61,324 bases of DNA. Source: Caulobacter vibrioides (GTDB lineage Bacteria > Pseudomonadota > Alphaproteobacteria > Caulobacterales > Caulobacteraceae). The notes beneath the pieces were generated by a model. That model was not told the origin of the DNA. It ran no database searches and saw only the letters and a program-made list of their open reading frames with translations. The stretch lies in contig NZ_PJRR01000003.1 in the NCBI RefSeq assembly GCF_002858865.1, positions 1 to 61,324 on the forward strand, read 5' to 3'. Every line of letters begins with the position of its first letter. Within the stretch, counting starts at the first letter, position 1. The position numbers and the translations under genes are program-made. Shown here one piece after another: positions 28,508 through 37,372 of this stretch.

Positions 28508-29374
28508 CTAGGCCGGCAGCGGGATGAACTCGTCGTGGTCGAGGTCGGGCAGCTTCATGCGGCCGGCCTTCCAGTCGGCCTTGGCCTGCTCGATGCGGTC
28601 CTTGGACGAGGAGACGAAGTTCCACTCGATGAAGCGCGGGCCGACGGGCTCGCCGCCCAGCAGCATGACGGTCGAGCGTTCGAGGGCCTTGAACACCACC
28701 GTCTCGCCGGGCGCGAACACGGCCATCTGGGCTTCGACCAGCTCGCGGCCGTCTACCTCGACGCGGCCGGCAGCGATGTAGGCGGCGCGTTCGGGATACT
28801 CGGCCGGCAGGGCGGCGGTGACGCCGGGCTCCAGTTCCCAGTGCACATAAAAGAGCGGCGAATAGACCGGCACGCTCGATTTCGCCCCGAACGCCTCGCC
28901 GGCGATCAGTCGCGCCTTCAGCCCTCCGTTCTCGTAGTAGGGCAGTTCGGCGGGACCTTCGTGGTGGGTGAAGCTGGGGTCGATCTCCTCGAACTCGGTC
29001 GGTAGCGCCACCCAGGCCTGCATGCCGTCCATGCGCCCGCCATGCTCGCGCAGGCCTTCGAAGCGTTCGGAATGGGTGATGCCCGAGCCGGCGGTCATCC
29101 AGTTGACCTCGTGCGGCTTGATCACCGCCAGCGAGCCGACGCTGTCGCGGTGGGTGATCTCGCCCTCGAACAGATAGGTCAGTGTCGACAGGCCGATGTG
29201 CGGGTGCGGGCGCACGTCGGCGCTCTTGGGAAAGCCGGGCTGGAAGGCGGCAGGACCCATGTGATCGAGAAATGTGAAGGGGCCGACCATGCGATGCGCG
29301 TGGAACGGCAGCACCCGCCCGACCTCGAAATTGCCGAGATCCTTGCGGCGGGCGTCGAAGACGAGATCGATCAT
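28508..29374 (-). CDS. Pirin family protein
   Basis: This 288-residue bicupin has the pirin signature: VGPFTFLDHMGPA, then DVRPHPHIGLSTLTYLFEGE with the metal-binding histidines, and GSGITHSERF. The C-terminal cupin includes LIAGEAFGAKSSVPVYSP. Bacterial pirins act as quercetin dioxygenase-like enzymes or as redox-sensitive regulators; which applies here is unknown. It is monocistronic, and a palindromic repeat lies upstream of its start. Confidence 0.93.
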   Translation of the reverse strand: MIDLVFDARRKDLGNFEVGRVLPFHAHRMVGPFTFLDHMGPAAFQPGFPKSADVRPHPHIGLSTLTYLFEGEITHRDSVGSLAVIKPHEVNWMTAGSGITHSERFEGLREHGGRMDGMQAWVALPTEFEEIDPSFTHHEGPAELPYYENGGLKARLIAGEAFGAKSSVPVYSPLFYVHWELEPGVTAALPAEYPERAAYIAAGRVEVDGRELVEAQMAVFAPGETVVFKALERSTVMLLGGEPVGPRFIEWNFVSSSKDRIEQAKADWKAGRMKLPDLDHDEFIPLPA

Positions 29375-29437
29375 GGAAAGCTCCGGCGGCTATGCGACCG
29401 GGAGCTTAGCGGGGAGTTGTGTGGGGCGTCTTGAATA

Positions 29438-29551
29438 AATCCTCCCCCTAGTGGGGGAGGTGGCCGAAGGCCGGAGGGGGAAGTGCTGCGGAGCCGGCTT
29501 CTTCCCTCTCCGTCGGCTTCGCCGACACCTCTCCCGTTAGGGAGAGGATTT
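29438..29551. repeat. Palindromic intergenic repeat, family B, full copy
   Basis: The unit starts AAATCCTCCCCCTAGTGGGG and ends with CCCGTTAGGGAGAGGATTT. Within it are local hairpins CCTCCCCCTAGTGGGGGAGG, GGCCGAAGGCC and GTCGGCTTCGCCGAC. The two ends pair with each other, so the whole 114 bp folds as one branched hairpin. It fills the gap between the pirin and Lrp genes. A related, truncated copy is at 54026-54113. Confidence 0.85.
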
Positions 29552-29559
29552 AGAGATCC

Positions 29560-30057
29560 TCAGCTCAGCGGGCTGACATACGGGCTGACCAGTCCCAGCG
29601 GCACGGCGGTGGAGTTCTTGACGCCCCGGATGACGATCCGGCTCTCGATATTGCTGACTAGGCCCAGCGACAGCAGCTTGTCGCGCAGGAACTCGTCAAA
29701 GGCGCGCATGTCGCGGGTGACGATGCGCATCTCATAGTCGGCCGCGCCGGTCACGGTGGCGCACTGGACGACCTCGGCCCACTTGCCGACGGCCTGTTCG
29801 AAGGTGTCGAGGTTTTCCTTGGTCGGCAGCGACAGCTTCACGGTGCAATACACCTCAAAGCCCAGGCCCAGCTTTTCGCGGTCAAGGATGGTCACGCGGC
29901 GCTGGATGACGCCGGCGTCTTCCAGGCGCTTGATCCGGCGCCAGCACGGGCTGGACGACAGACCCACACGTTCGGCGATCTCCGCGACGGACAGTCCGGC
30001 GTCGTGTTGGATGAGATCCAGAATCTTGGCATCCACGGCGTCGAGTTGTTCGGACAA
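29560..30057 (-). CDS. Lrp/AsnC-family regulator, probably of the adjacent IOR gene
   Basis: This 165-residue protein has an AsnC helix-turn-helix (KILDLIQHDAGLSVAEIAER then VGLSSSPCWRRIKRLEDAGVI) and a RAM ligand/oligomer domain (ATVTGAADYEMRIVTRDMRAFDEFL). The start is TTG at 30057, directly behind GGGGGGAGGAATTTC, a strong Shine-Dalgarno; longer in-frame versions lack one. It is divergent from indolepyruvate ferredoxin oxidoreductase. Lrp-type regulators usually control a divergent catabolic gene, and aromatic amino acids would be logical effectors. Confidence 0.92.
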   Translation of the reverse strand: MSEQLDAVDAKILDLIQHDAGLSVAEIAERVGLSSSPCWRRIKRLEDAGVIQRRVTILDREKLGLGFEVYCTVKLSLPTKENLDTFEQAVGKWAEVVQCATVTGAADYEMRIVTRDMRAFDEFLRDKLLSLGLVSNIESRIVIRGVKNSTAVPLGLVSPYVSPLS

Positions 30058-30084
30058 GAAATTCCTCCCCCCAGAGGGCGTTGG

Positions 30085-30106
30085 CGCTTTGATTTTGCGC
30101 AAAGCG
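30085..30106. promoter_or_regulatory. Inverted repeat between lrp and IOR genes (putative Lrp operator)
   Basis: CGCTTTG (30085-30091) and CAAAGCG (30100-30106) are a perfect 7-bp inverted repeat with 8 bases between, overlapping an inner palindrome TTTGCGCAAA. It lies 28 bases upstream of the regulator start and 94 bases before the IOR start, well placed for autoregulation and divergent control. Confidence 0.5.
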
Positions 30107-30199
30107 GCCACGACTCGGGCACGCCTTGGGCAAACATTTTCCGCGCTTCTATAAGATATTGCGTGGCGGGCGAGAAGACCCGGGAGGAAGATTTTTGCT

Positions 30200-33100
30200 A
30201 TGCGGCACTCAGAAGTCACTCTCGACGACAAATATGTGCTCGAAGATGGTCGCGCCTTCATCACTGGGGTGCAGGCCCTGCTTCGCGTTCTGCTGGATCG
30301 CAAGCGTCTCGACCGCAAGGCCGGGTTGAACACCGGCGGCTATCTGTCGGGCTATCGCGGGTCGCCCCTGGGCGGGCTCGACCAGCAGGCCGCGCGCATC
30401 AAGAAGCTGCTGACCGCGCATGATGTCGTCTTCCAGGAAGGTCTGAACGAAGACCTGGCCGCCACCGCCGTGTGGGGCAGCCAGCAGGCCAATCTGTTCC
30501 CCGGCGCGCTTTATGATGGCGTGTTCGGCATGTGGTACGGCAAGGCGCCGGGCGTTGACCGCACCGGCGACGTCTTCAAGCACGCCAACTTCGCCGGGAC
30601 CTTCCCGACCGGCGGGGTGCTGGCGGTGGCGGGCGATGACCACGGCTGCAAGAGCTCGACCCTCCCGTCGCAATCAGAATTCGCCTTCCAGGACTTCGAG
30701 ATGCCGGTGTTGTCGCCGGCCGACGTCCAGGAGGTGCTCGACTACGGTCTGCTCGGCATCTCGATGTCGCGGTTCTCGGGCCTGTGGACGGGCATGATCG
30801 CCCTGGCCGACACCATGGACTCGGGCGTGACCATCGACGTCTCGCTGGACCGCCACCAGATCGTGGTCCCGGAGTTCGCATTCCCGCCGGGCGGCCTCGG
30901 CATCCGCCAGAAGGACCAGCCGATGGAGAAGGAGCGGCGCATGCGGCTCCACAAGATCCCGGCGGCCCTGGCCTTCGCGCGCGCCAACAATATCGACCGC
31001 GTGGTGCTGGGCGCCTCGCACGTCAAGGTCGGCAAGGCGCGCCTGGGCATCGTCTGCCAGGGCCAAGCCTATAAGGATGTGCTGGAAGCCTTCACGGCCA
31101 TGGGCATGACCCTGCAGGAAGCCGCTGACCTGGGCGTCTCGATCTACAAGGTCGGCATGCCCTGGCCGCTGGAGCCCTTGGGCCTGCGCGCCTTCGCCGC
31201 CGGCCTTGAGACCCTGATGGTCATCGAGCACAAGCGCGCCCTGATCGAACCGCAAGCGCGCGCCGCGCTCTACGATCTTCCCGCCCAGGCGCGCCCGCGC
31301 GTCATCGGCAAGACCGACGAGAAGGGCGGTCCGCTGCTGTCGGAGCTGGGCTCGCTGTCGGTCGCCGAGATCGCGCTGGCCATCTATGACCGCCTGCCCC
31401 AGGGGCCGCACATGGAGCGGGCCCAGGCCTATCTGAACCGGGTGAGCGCCGCCGGCGTCGCCGCCGTGAGCCTCGCCGCTGACCAGGCCCGCAAGCCGTT
31501 CTTCTGCTCGGGCTGCCCGCACAACACCTCCACCAAGCTGCCCGAGGGCTCGCGCGCCCTGGCCGGCATCGGCTGTCACTACATGGCCGGGTTCAACGAC
31601 CCGATGACCGACCTCAACACCCATATGGGCGGCGAGGGGCTGACCTGGGTGGGCGCCGCGCCGTTCACCAGCGAAAAGCACGTCTTCCAGAACCTGGGCG
31701 ACGGCACCTACAATCACTCGGGCTCGCTGGCCATCCGTGGCGCGGTCGCGGCCGGGACCAACATCACCTACAAGCTGCTTTATAATGACGCCGTCGCCAT
31801 GACCGGCGGCCAGCGCGCCGAGAGCGGCTTCACCCCCGCCCAGATCACCCGCCAGCTGGCGGCCGAAGGCGTCAAGAAGACCGTCATCGTCGTCGACGAG
31901 CTGGAGCGCTACCAGGGCGTCAACGACCTGGCCCCGGGCGTCGAGATCTTCCCGCGCTCGGACCTGATGCGCGTGCAGGAGATGCTGCGCGAGACGCCTG
32001 GCACGACGGTGCTGCTCTACGATCAAACCTGCGCCACCGAAAAGCGCCGCCGTCGAAAGCGGGGCGCCATGCCCAAGGCCACCCAGCGCGTCTTCATCAA
32101 TCCGCTGGTCTGCGAAGGCTGCGGCGACTGTTCGGTGAAGTCCAACTGCGTCTCGGTCGAGCCTCTGGCCACCGAGTTTGGCCGCAAGCGCAAGATCAAC
32201 CAGTCGTCCTGTAATCAGGACTATTCCTGCGTCGAGGGCTTCTGCCCCTCGTTCATCACCCTGGAAGGGGCGCAAAGCGCCCAGTCCAAGAAGACCCCGG
32301 CGGCCCTGACCGCCGAGTCGACGCCGCTGCCCGAGTTCGAGCCGCTGACCGGCGTGCGCAAGATCCTGTTCACGGGCGTGGGCGGCACGGGTGTCACCAC
32401 GGTCGCCTCGATCATGGCCATGGCCGCCCATATCGACGGCCGCGCCGGCAGCGTGGTCGACATGACGGGTCTGGCCCAAAAGGGCGGTTCGGTGTTCAGC
32501 CACGTCAAGATCGGCGAGACCGAGGAGACGATCGTCGGCGGTCGCGTGCCGGCGGCCAGCACCGATGTGCTGATCGCGTGTGATCTTCTCGTGGCGGCCA
32601 GCCCCGAAGGACTGTCGCTCTACGCCAAGGACCGCACGCGCGCCTTCGGCAACAGCGACTTCGCCCCCACGGCCGACTTCGTCACCAGCCGCGACGTGCG
32701 CTTCGACAGCGGGGCCATGGCGCGCCGCGTCAAGGGCGCGACCAAGACCTTCGACGCGTGCCCGGCCCAGCGCCTGGCCGAGACCGAGTTCGGCGACGCC
32801 ATCTACGCCAACATGATCATGGTCGGCTTCGCCTGGCAGCGCGGGGTGATCCCGCTCTCCAGCCGAGCGGTCTATCGCGCGATCAAGCTGAACGGCGTCG
32901 ACGCCGAGGCCAACCTGCAGGCCTTCGAGCTGGGCCGTCGCGTGGCCCATGACCCGTCCACCCTGACGGTCAAGGAAGACACCACCCCGACGCCGGAAAC
33001 CATGCCGCTGAACGCCCTGATCACCCATCGCGTGGAGCAGCTGACGGCCTATCAGAACGCCGCCTACGCGCAGCGCTATGCGGACAAGGTGGCCAAGGTC

Positions 33101-33640
33101 CGCAGCGCCGAAACCGCCGTGTCGGGCGAGGACGGCGCCCTGCCGCTGACCCGCGCGGCGGCGGTCAACCTCTACAAGCTGATGGCCTATAAGGACGAGT
33201 ACGAGGTTGCTCGTCTGTATACGGACGGTCGTTTCGCGGCCGAGCTGGCGGGGACCTTCAAGGGCGGCAAGGCCAAGGTGTGGCTGGCCCCGCCGCTGCT
33301 GGCGCCGAAGGGCGCCGACGGCAAGCCCAAGAAGATCGCCTTCGGCGGCTGGATGCTGGATCTGGCCTTCCCGATGATGGCCAAGATGAAGGGCCTGCGC
33401 GGCACGGCGCTCGACATCTTCGGCAAGACCGAGGAGCGCCGCATGGAGCGCGGCCTGATCACGGCCTACGAGACCGGCCTTGATCGCCTGGCGGCCGGGC
33501 TGTCCACGGAGAGCCTGTCGCTGGCGGTGAAGATCGCCGAGATCCCCCAACAGATCCGCGGCTTCGGCCACGTGAAGGAGGCTTCGGTCGTCACGGCCAA
33601 GGCGGCGGAGGAGAAGCTCTGGGCGCAGTGGGCGGGGTGA
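30200..33640 (+). CDS. Indolepyruvate:ferredoxin oxidoreductase, fused alpha-gamma protein
   Basis: This 1146-residue single-chain 2-oxoacid:ferredoxin oxidoreductase oxidatively decarboxylates aryl pyruvates from Phe/Tyr/Trp transamination to acyl-CoA, reducing ferredoxin. The order is an N-terminal pyrimidine-binding TPP domain (GGYLSGYRGSPLGGLDQQ), a central TPP-binding half (PFFCSGCPHNTSTKLPEG; GIGCHYMAGF; MGGEGLTWVGAAPF), a cysteine cluster at about 633-680 (PLVCEGCGDCSVKSNC; SCNQDYSCVEGFCPSF) for Fe-S binding, and the gamma domain (GVGGTGVTTVASIM; GLAQKGGSVFSHVKIG). A C-terminal DUF6537-like region completes it. GGGAGGAAG precedes ATG 30200. It is monocistronic and divergent from lrp. 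Confidence 0.93.
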   Translation: MRHSEVTLDDKYVLEDGRAFITGVQALLRVLLDRKRLDRKAGLNTGGYLSGYRGSPLGGLDQQAARIKKLLTAHDVVFQEGLNEDLAATAVWGSQQANLFPGALYDGVFGMWYGKAPGVDRTGDVFKHANFAGTFPTGGVLAVAGDDHGCKSSTLPSQSEFAFQDFEMPVLSPADVQEVLDYGLLGISMSRFSGLWTGMIALADTMDSGVTIDVSLDRHQIVVPEFAFPPGGLGIRQKDQPMEKERRMRLHKIPAALAFARANNIDRVVLGASHVKVGKARLGIVCQGQAYKDVLEAFTAMGMTLQEAADLGVSIYKVGMPWPLEPLGLRAFAAGLETLMVIEHKRALIEPQARAALYDLPAQARPRVIGKTDEKGGPLLSELGSLSVAEIALAIYDRLPQGPHMERAQAYLNRVSAAGVAAVSLAADQARKPFFCSGCPHNTSTKLPEGSRALAGIGCHYMAGFNDPMTDLNTHMGGEGLTWVGAAPFTSEKHVFQNLGDGTYNHSGSLAIRGAVAAGTNITYKLLYNDAVAMTGGQRAESGFTPAQITRQLAAEGVKKTVIVVDELERYQGVNDLAPGVEIFPRSDLMRVQEMLRETPGTTVLLYDQTCATEKRRRRKRGAMPKATQRVFINPLVCEGCGDCSVKSNCVSVEPLATEFGRKRKINQSSCNQDYSCVEGFCPSFITLEGAQSAQSKKTPAALTAESTPLPEFEPLTGVRKILFTGVGGTGVTTVASIMAMAAHIDGRAGSVVDMTGLAQKGGSVFSHVKIGETEETIVGGRVPAASTDVLIACDLLVAASPEGLSLYAKDRTRAFGNSDFAPTADFVTSRDVRFDSGAMARRVKGATKTFDACPAQRLAETEFGDAIYANMIMVGFAWQRGVIPLSSRAVYRAIKLNGVDAEANLQAFELGRRVAHDPSTLTVKEDTTPTPETMPLNALITHRVEQLTAYQNAAYAQRYADKVAKVRSAETAVSGEDGALPLTRAAAVNLYKLMAYKDEYEVARLYTDGRFAAELAGTFKGGKAKVWLAPPLLAPKGADGKPKKIAFGGWMLDLAFPMMAKMKGLRGTALDIFGKTEERRMERGLITAYETGLDRLAAGLSTESLSLAVKIAEIPQQIRGFGHVKEASVVTAKAAEEKLWAQWAG

Positions 33641-33896
33641 GGGCGGATCACCCTCACCCTGTTCTCCCGGCGGCGCCGATGGGCGTCGCGGGGGCGGCGT
33701 CTTTTGGCTCTTGCGGTCTGAACGACTGGTTTCCGGCAAGGGGCTCCGACGAGGCGTCGGACGCCTGCGGCCAGGCAGGGTTCAGAGTGGGCGCCAACAC
33801 CGCTTTACCCTCGCCTGGGACCTCTCTAGGTTGCTCGAAATCCTAGACCTGCGTCCGCCGCAAGGGCGCGCAAGCAACCAGCGGAACGACAGGGCG

Positions 33897-34733
33897 ATGG
33901 CGAAAAATCCTTTTCGGGGCAAGGTTTGTATCGTGACGGGCGCTGCGTCGGGCCTGGGCCGTGCGCTGAGCGCGCAGCTTGCGGAAGCCGGCGCCACCCT
34001 GATCATCGCGGACATCAATTTCCCGGCCGCCGAAGACCTGACGCATCGCATGAACAAGCTGGGCGTCACAGCCAAGCCGGTCCGCACCGACGTGTCGCAA
34101 AGCGAATCTGTCCGGCAACTGATCGAAGGAACGGCGGCGGAGTTCGGCCGCATCGACTACCTATTCAACAATGCCGGCATCGCCGTGTTCGGGGAGATCC
34201 GCGATCTCAGCCTCGACCATTGGCGGCGGGTCATTGACATCAATCTGATGGGTGAGATCTACGGGATCCACTACGCGTATCCGCAGATGATCAAGCAGGG
34301 CTTCGGTCATATCGTGAATGTGGCCTCGGGTTTCGGCATGGCGCCCGGACCGGCGAACAGCCCCTATGTCGCCTCGAAATTTGCCGTGTTTGGCCTGTCA
34401 CATGCGCTGGCCACCGAGGCTCGGGCCTTTGGCGTCCATGTCACCGTCGCCTGCCCGGGTTTCATCAAGACTCCACTGGTCGACAACATCCATTGCGTCA
34501 ATGCGGCGCCGGCCGACGTCCTCGCCAATATTCCCGTCGCCATGGTGCCGGTGGACCGTGCGGCGAACATCATCCTGACCGGCGTCGCCAAGCGTAAGAT
34601 GGTCATCGCCTTCCCCGGTTATGTCGGTGTTCTGGCCTTCATCCATCGCTTCCTGCCGGCCGTTTGGGACAGCATGGGCAAGGGTGAAATCGCCCGCTTC
34701 CGGAAGATCCGAAAGGACCCTGCCGTCAGCTGA
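33897..34733 (+). CDS. Short-chain dehydrogenase/reductase
   Basis: This 278-residue classical SDR has nucleotide motif VTGAASGLGRAL, structural NNAGIAV, catalytic Ser in VASGFGMAPG and Tyr/Lys in SPYVASKFAVFG. A hydrophobic C-terminal helix near YVGVLAFIHRFLPAVW suggests membrane association. The acidic residue after strand 2 (IIADIN) favours NAD(H). The substrate is unknown. The in-frame region upstream (from 33711) has no ribosome binding site and is not part of the gene. Confidence 0.92.
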   Translation: MAKNPFRGKVCIVTGAASGLGRALSAQLAEAGATLIIADINFPAAEDLTHRMNKLGVTAKPVRTDVSQSESVRQLIEGTAAEFGRIDYLFNNAGIAVFGEIRDLSLDHWRRVIDINLMGEIYGIHYAYPQMIKQGFGHIVNVASGFGMAPGPANSPYVASKFAVFGLSHALATEARAFGVHVTVACPGFIKTPLVDNIHCVNAAPADVLANIPVAMVPVDRAANIILTGVAKRKMVIAFPGYVGVLAFIHRFLPAVWDSMGKGEIARFRKIRKDPAVS

Positions 34734-34878
34734 GGGGACAGAGCGCCGGGTTCGGCGCACACCGGCAGCCGTCGATGGCGCCGACGCTGATAGGCTGCGC
34801 GCCCGTCCGACCGGGGGGCAGTTATGCACCTTGGCAGTCGCGGCTGGAAGATCGAGCGCGGTCGGCTAAGGTGGCCGC

Positions 34879-35997
34879 ATGAGTGAATTTGATTTCGACG
34901 TCGTTGTCGTCGGCGCCGGCGCCGTGGGGCTGGCCTGCGGCTACGCCCTGTCGCGGCGCGGGCTGGTGGTCGCCGTCCTGGAGGAGCAGGGGCGCATCGG
35001 GGAGGGCGTGTCGTCCCGCAATTCCGAGGTGATCCACGGCGGGCTCTACTATCCGACCGGGTCCTTGAAGGCCAAGCTGTGCGTCCAGGGTCGGCGGGCG
35101 CTGTACGCCTTCTGCGACGCGCACAAGGTGCCCTACAAGAAGTGCGGCAAGCTGGTGGTGGCGACCTCGGAGGACGAGATCGCGCGGCTCGACATCATCT
35201 GGGAGCAGGCCCTGGCCAATGATGTCGAGGGCATGGAGCGCTTGACCGGGGCGCAGGCGCGGGCGCTGGAGCCGGGCCTCAACGCCCACGCCGCGCTGCT
35301 GTCGCCCGAAAGCGGCGTGTTCGCCAGCCACGACTACATGCTGGCCTTGCAAGGGGAGATCGAAGCCGCCGGCGGGGCGGTGGTGCTGTCGACGCCGTTC
35401 GAGGGCGCCGAGCCCCTGGCCGGCGGCGGCTTCCGGGTCCGCGCCGGCGGCGCTGAGCCCACCGACCTGACCTGCCGTCTGCTGGTCACCGCGCCGGGCC
35501 TGTCCTCTCAGGCGGTGGCGAGCCGGATCGAGGGCTTTCCCGCCGAACAGATTCCCAAGGCCCACTTCGGCAAGGGGATCTATTTCCGGCTCAGCGGCAA
35601 GGCGCCGTTCCAGCGGCTGATCTATCCGCCGCCGATCCATGGGGCGCTGGGCACCCACTATCGCAATGACATGGGCGGCCAGGCGGTGTTCGGACCCGAC
35701 CTGGAGTACGTAGCTGCGCCGGACTATTCGGTCGATCCGGCCAAGGCGGAGGCCTTCGCCGCCTATATCCGCAAGTTCTGGCCCGACCTGCCGGCGGACA
35801 GGCTGGTCCCCGACTATGCGGGCGTGCGGCCCAAGCTGCACGGTCCTGGTGAACCGCAGCCGGACTTCCAGCTCCGGGGCGTCGAGGATCACGGCCTTGC
35901 GGGGCTGATGGCTCTGTTCGGCATCGAGAGCCCCGGCCTGACCAGTTCGCTGGCGATCGGCGAGACGGTGGCCGAGCGGCTCTGCGGCGCGTCCTGA
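34879..35997 (+). CDS. FAD-dependent oxidoreductase, L-2-hydroxyglutarate oxidase (LhgO/L2HGDH) family
   Basis: This 372-residue DAO-superfamily flavoprotein has FAD motif VVVVGAGAVGLACGYAL, then the L2HGDH-type block GEGVSSRNSEVIHGGLYYPT, and near the C-terminus GVRPKLHGPGEP and FGIESPGLTSSLAIGE. The family oxidises L-2-hydroxyglutarate or similar 2-hydroxyacids and passes electrons to quinone. The start has a modest ribosome binding site (AAGGTGG). It follows the SDR by 145 bases on the same strand and could be a separate unit. Confidence 0.88.
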   Translation: MSEFDFDVVVVGAGAVGLACGYALSRRGLVVAVLEEQGRIGEGVSSRNSEVIHGGLYYPTGSLKAKLCVQGRRALYAFCDAHKVPYKKCGKLVVATSEDEIARLDIIWEQALANDVEGMERLTGAQARALEPGLNAHAALLSPESGVFASHDYMLALQGEIEAAGGAVVLSTPFEGAEPLAGGGFRVRAGGAEPTDLTCRLLVTAPGLSSQAVASRIEGFPAEQIPKAHFGKGIYFRLSGKAPFQRLIYPPPIHGALGTHYRNDMGGQAVFGPDLEYVAAPDYSVDPAKAEAFAAYIRKFWPDLPADRLVPDYAGVRPKLHGPGEPQPDFQLRGVEDHGLAGLMALFGIESPGLTSSLAIGETVAERLCGAS

Positions 35998-36102
35998 TCG
36001 CAGTCGTCACGGGGGGCGGATCACAAGCCCAAGCTCCCGCGTTGACACCAGGGCCGCGCGCCACGATGGTCGCGCCCCGAAACGCCTCCCCTGGAGTCCG
36101 CC

Positions 36103-37152
36103 TTGACCACCATCCTGCACGCCATGCTGGGCAAGGGCCTCGGCGGTCTTGAGCAGGTGTTCCTCGACTACCAGCCGATCCTCGAGGCCTGGGCCGCGCG
36201 CCGGGGCGGGCGATGCGTCGGCGTGGTGCGCAAGGGGGGCAAGATGGCGGTCGCTCAGGCCAATCGGACGCCGCCGCTCAGCGCCATGCCGGCCCTGACC
36301 GACTGGGATCCGATCACGGTCGGCGCGGCGCGCGCGCTGGTGAAGACCTATCGCCCCGCCCTGATCTTCAGCCACGGCCAGCGCCCGGCGCGTGTGTTCG
36401 ACAAGGCCGCGCCCGCGGACGTGGTGCGCGCGGTCTGCCTGCACAAACCCTCTTTCGACGTAACGCCGGGCACGCACTATGTGTGCGTCGGTCAGCACCT
36501 GGCGGCGCTGGCGATCGAGCGGGGCGCGCCCGCTGACCACGTCTGGTTCGTGCCCAACGCCGTCAAGCCGCCCGGCGTCGAGGCTCAGCCCTTTGCTGAG
36601 GCGGGACGCCCGATCCGGATCGTCGCCGCAGGACGCCTGCATCCGAAGAAGGGCTTTGACGTTCTCATCCACGCCGTCGGCAAGCTGCGGGCCTGGGACT
36701 ACGAGGTCACGTGCGAGATCGCCGGCGAAGGCGATGAGCGAGGCGCGCTGGAGGGGCTGATCCGCGACCTGGATCTTGAGGCCAGCGTCACCCTGAAGGG
36801 TTGGACCGGGGACGTCGCCGGCTTCCTCGCGACGGGAGATCTCTTCGCGTTTCCGTCCCACCAGGAAGGCTTTCCCCTGACCTTGCTGGAGGCGATGGCG
36901 GTGGGCTTGCCCGTGGTGGCCAGCGAGATCGACGGACCGCTCGAGATCCTGACCGATGGGCGCGATGGTCGCCTGGTCCCGGACAATGATCCCGATCGCC
37001 TTGCCGAGGCTCTGGCCGAGCTGATCAGCGATCGCGAGACGGCTGTGCGCCTCGGCGCGGCCGCTCGCCAACAGGTGCTGACCGAGTACAGCCCCCAGGA
37101 ACTGGCGCGTCGCTTGGAAGCCGCGCTCGATGGAATGACATCCCGGGCTTGA
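36103..37152 (+). CDS. Glycosyltransferase family 4-like (GT-B)
   Basis: This 349-residue GT-B enzyme begins ILHAMLGKGLGGLEQVFLDY. It has the acceptor-to-donor domain junction VPNAVKPP, strand AAGRLHPKKGFDVLI, and donor-site motif FAFPSHQEGFPLTLLEAMAVGLPVVAS, which includes the EGFPLTLLE loop of GT4 enzymes. Its product, probably lipopolysaccharide or another cell-surface glycan, cannot be inferred. Start TTG 36103 follows CTGGAG; no ATG gives the complete N-terminal strand. Confidence 0.9.
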   Translation: MTTILHAMLGKGLGGLEQVFLDYQPILEAWAARRGGRCVGVVRKGGKMAVAQANRTPPLSAMPALTDWDPITVGAARALVKTYRPALIFSHGQRPARVFDKAAPADVVRAVCLHKPSFDVTPGTHYVCVGQHLAALAIERGAPADHVWFVPNAVKPPGVEAQPFAEAGRPIRIVAAGRLHPKKGFDVLIHAVGKLRAWDYEVTCEIAGEGDERGALEGLIRDLDLEASVTLKGWTGDVAGFLATGDLFAFPSHQEGFPLTLLEAMAVGLPVVASEIDGPLEILTDGRDGRLVPDNDPDRLAEALAELISDRETAVRLGAAARQQVLTEYSPQELARRLEAALDGMTSRA

Positions 37153-37196
37153 TGCGAAGCGCGCTTGGGCGTATGACCCCCGTCCGTCCTGGCTAT

Positions 37197-37273
37197 GGCT
37201 GGGTAGCTCAGATGGTTAGAGCGGTGGATTCATAACCCACAGGTCGGCGGTTCGATCCCGCCCCCCGCCACCA
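37197..37273 (+). tRNA. tRNA-Met (anticodon CAT), elongator type
   Basis: This 77-base gene includes the encoded CCA. D-arm TAGCTCAGATGGTTAGA, anticodon arm GTGGATTCATAACCCAC with CAT in a TTCATAA loop, and T-arm GGCGGTTCGATCCCGCC are all intact. G1 pairs with C72, so this is an elongator, not an initiator. The acceptor stem GGCTGGG / CCCCGCC has a mismatch at position 4 (U opposite C69), which is unusual but does not disrupt the rest. Confidence 0.95.
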
Positions 37274-37372
37274 GGACGGACAGATTTCCCTGAAAAAGCC
37301 AAGTCGAGACCGCCGCTTCTGTGCGAGCGCGCGCGTCTAGGGCTTGTGGGGTGTCGGGTAAGCGCTCCCCGC

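Noticed and set aside
33641..33896. Possible N-terminal extension or broken gene before the SDR
   Set aside because: The in-frame region is Arg/Gly-rich, has no ribosome binding site, and the SDR is complete from ATG 33897 with the nucleotide motif at the normal distance.
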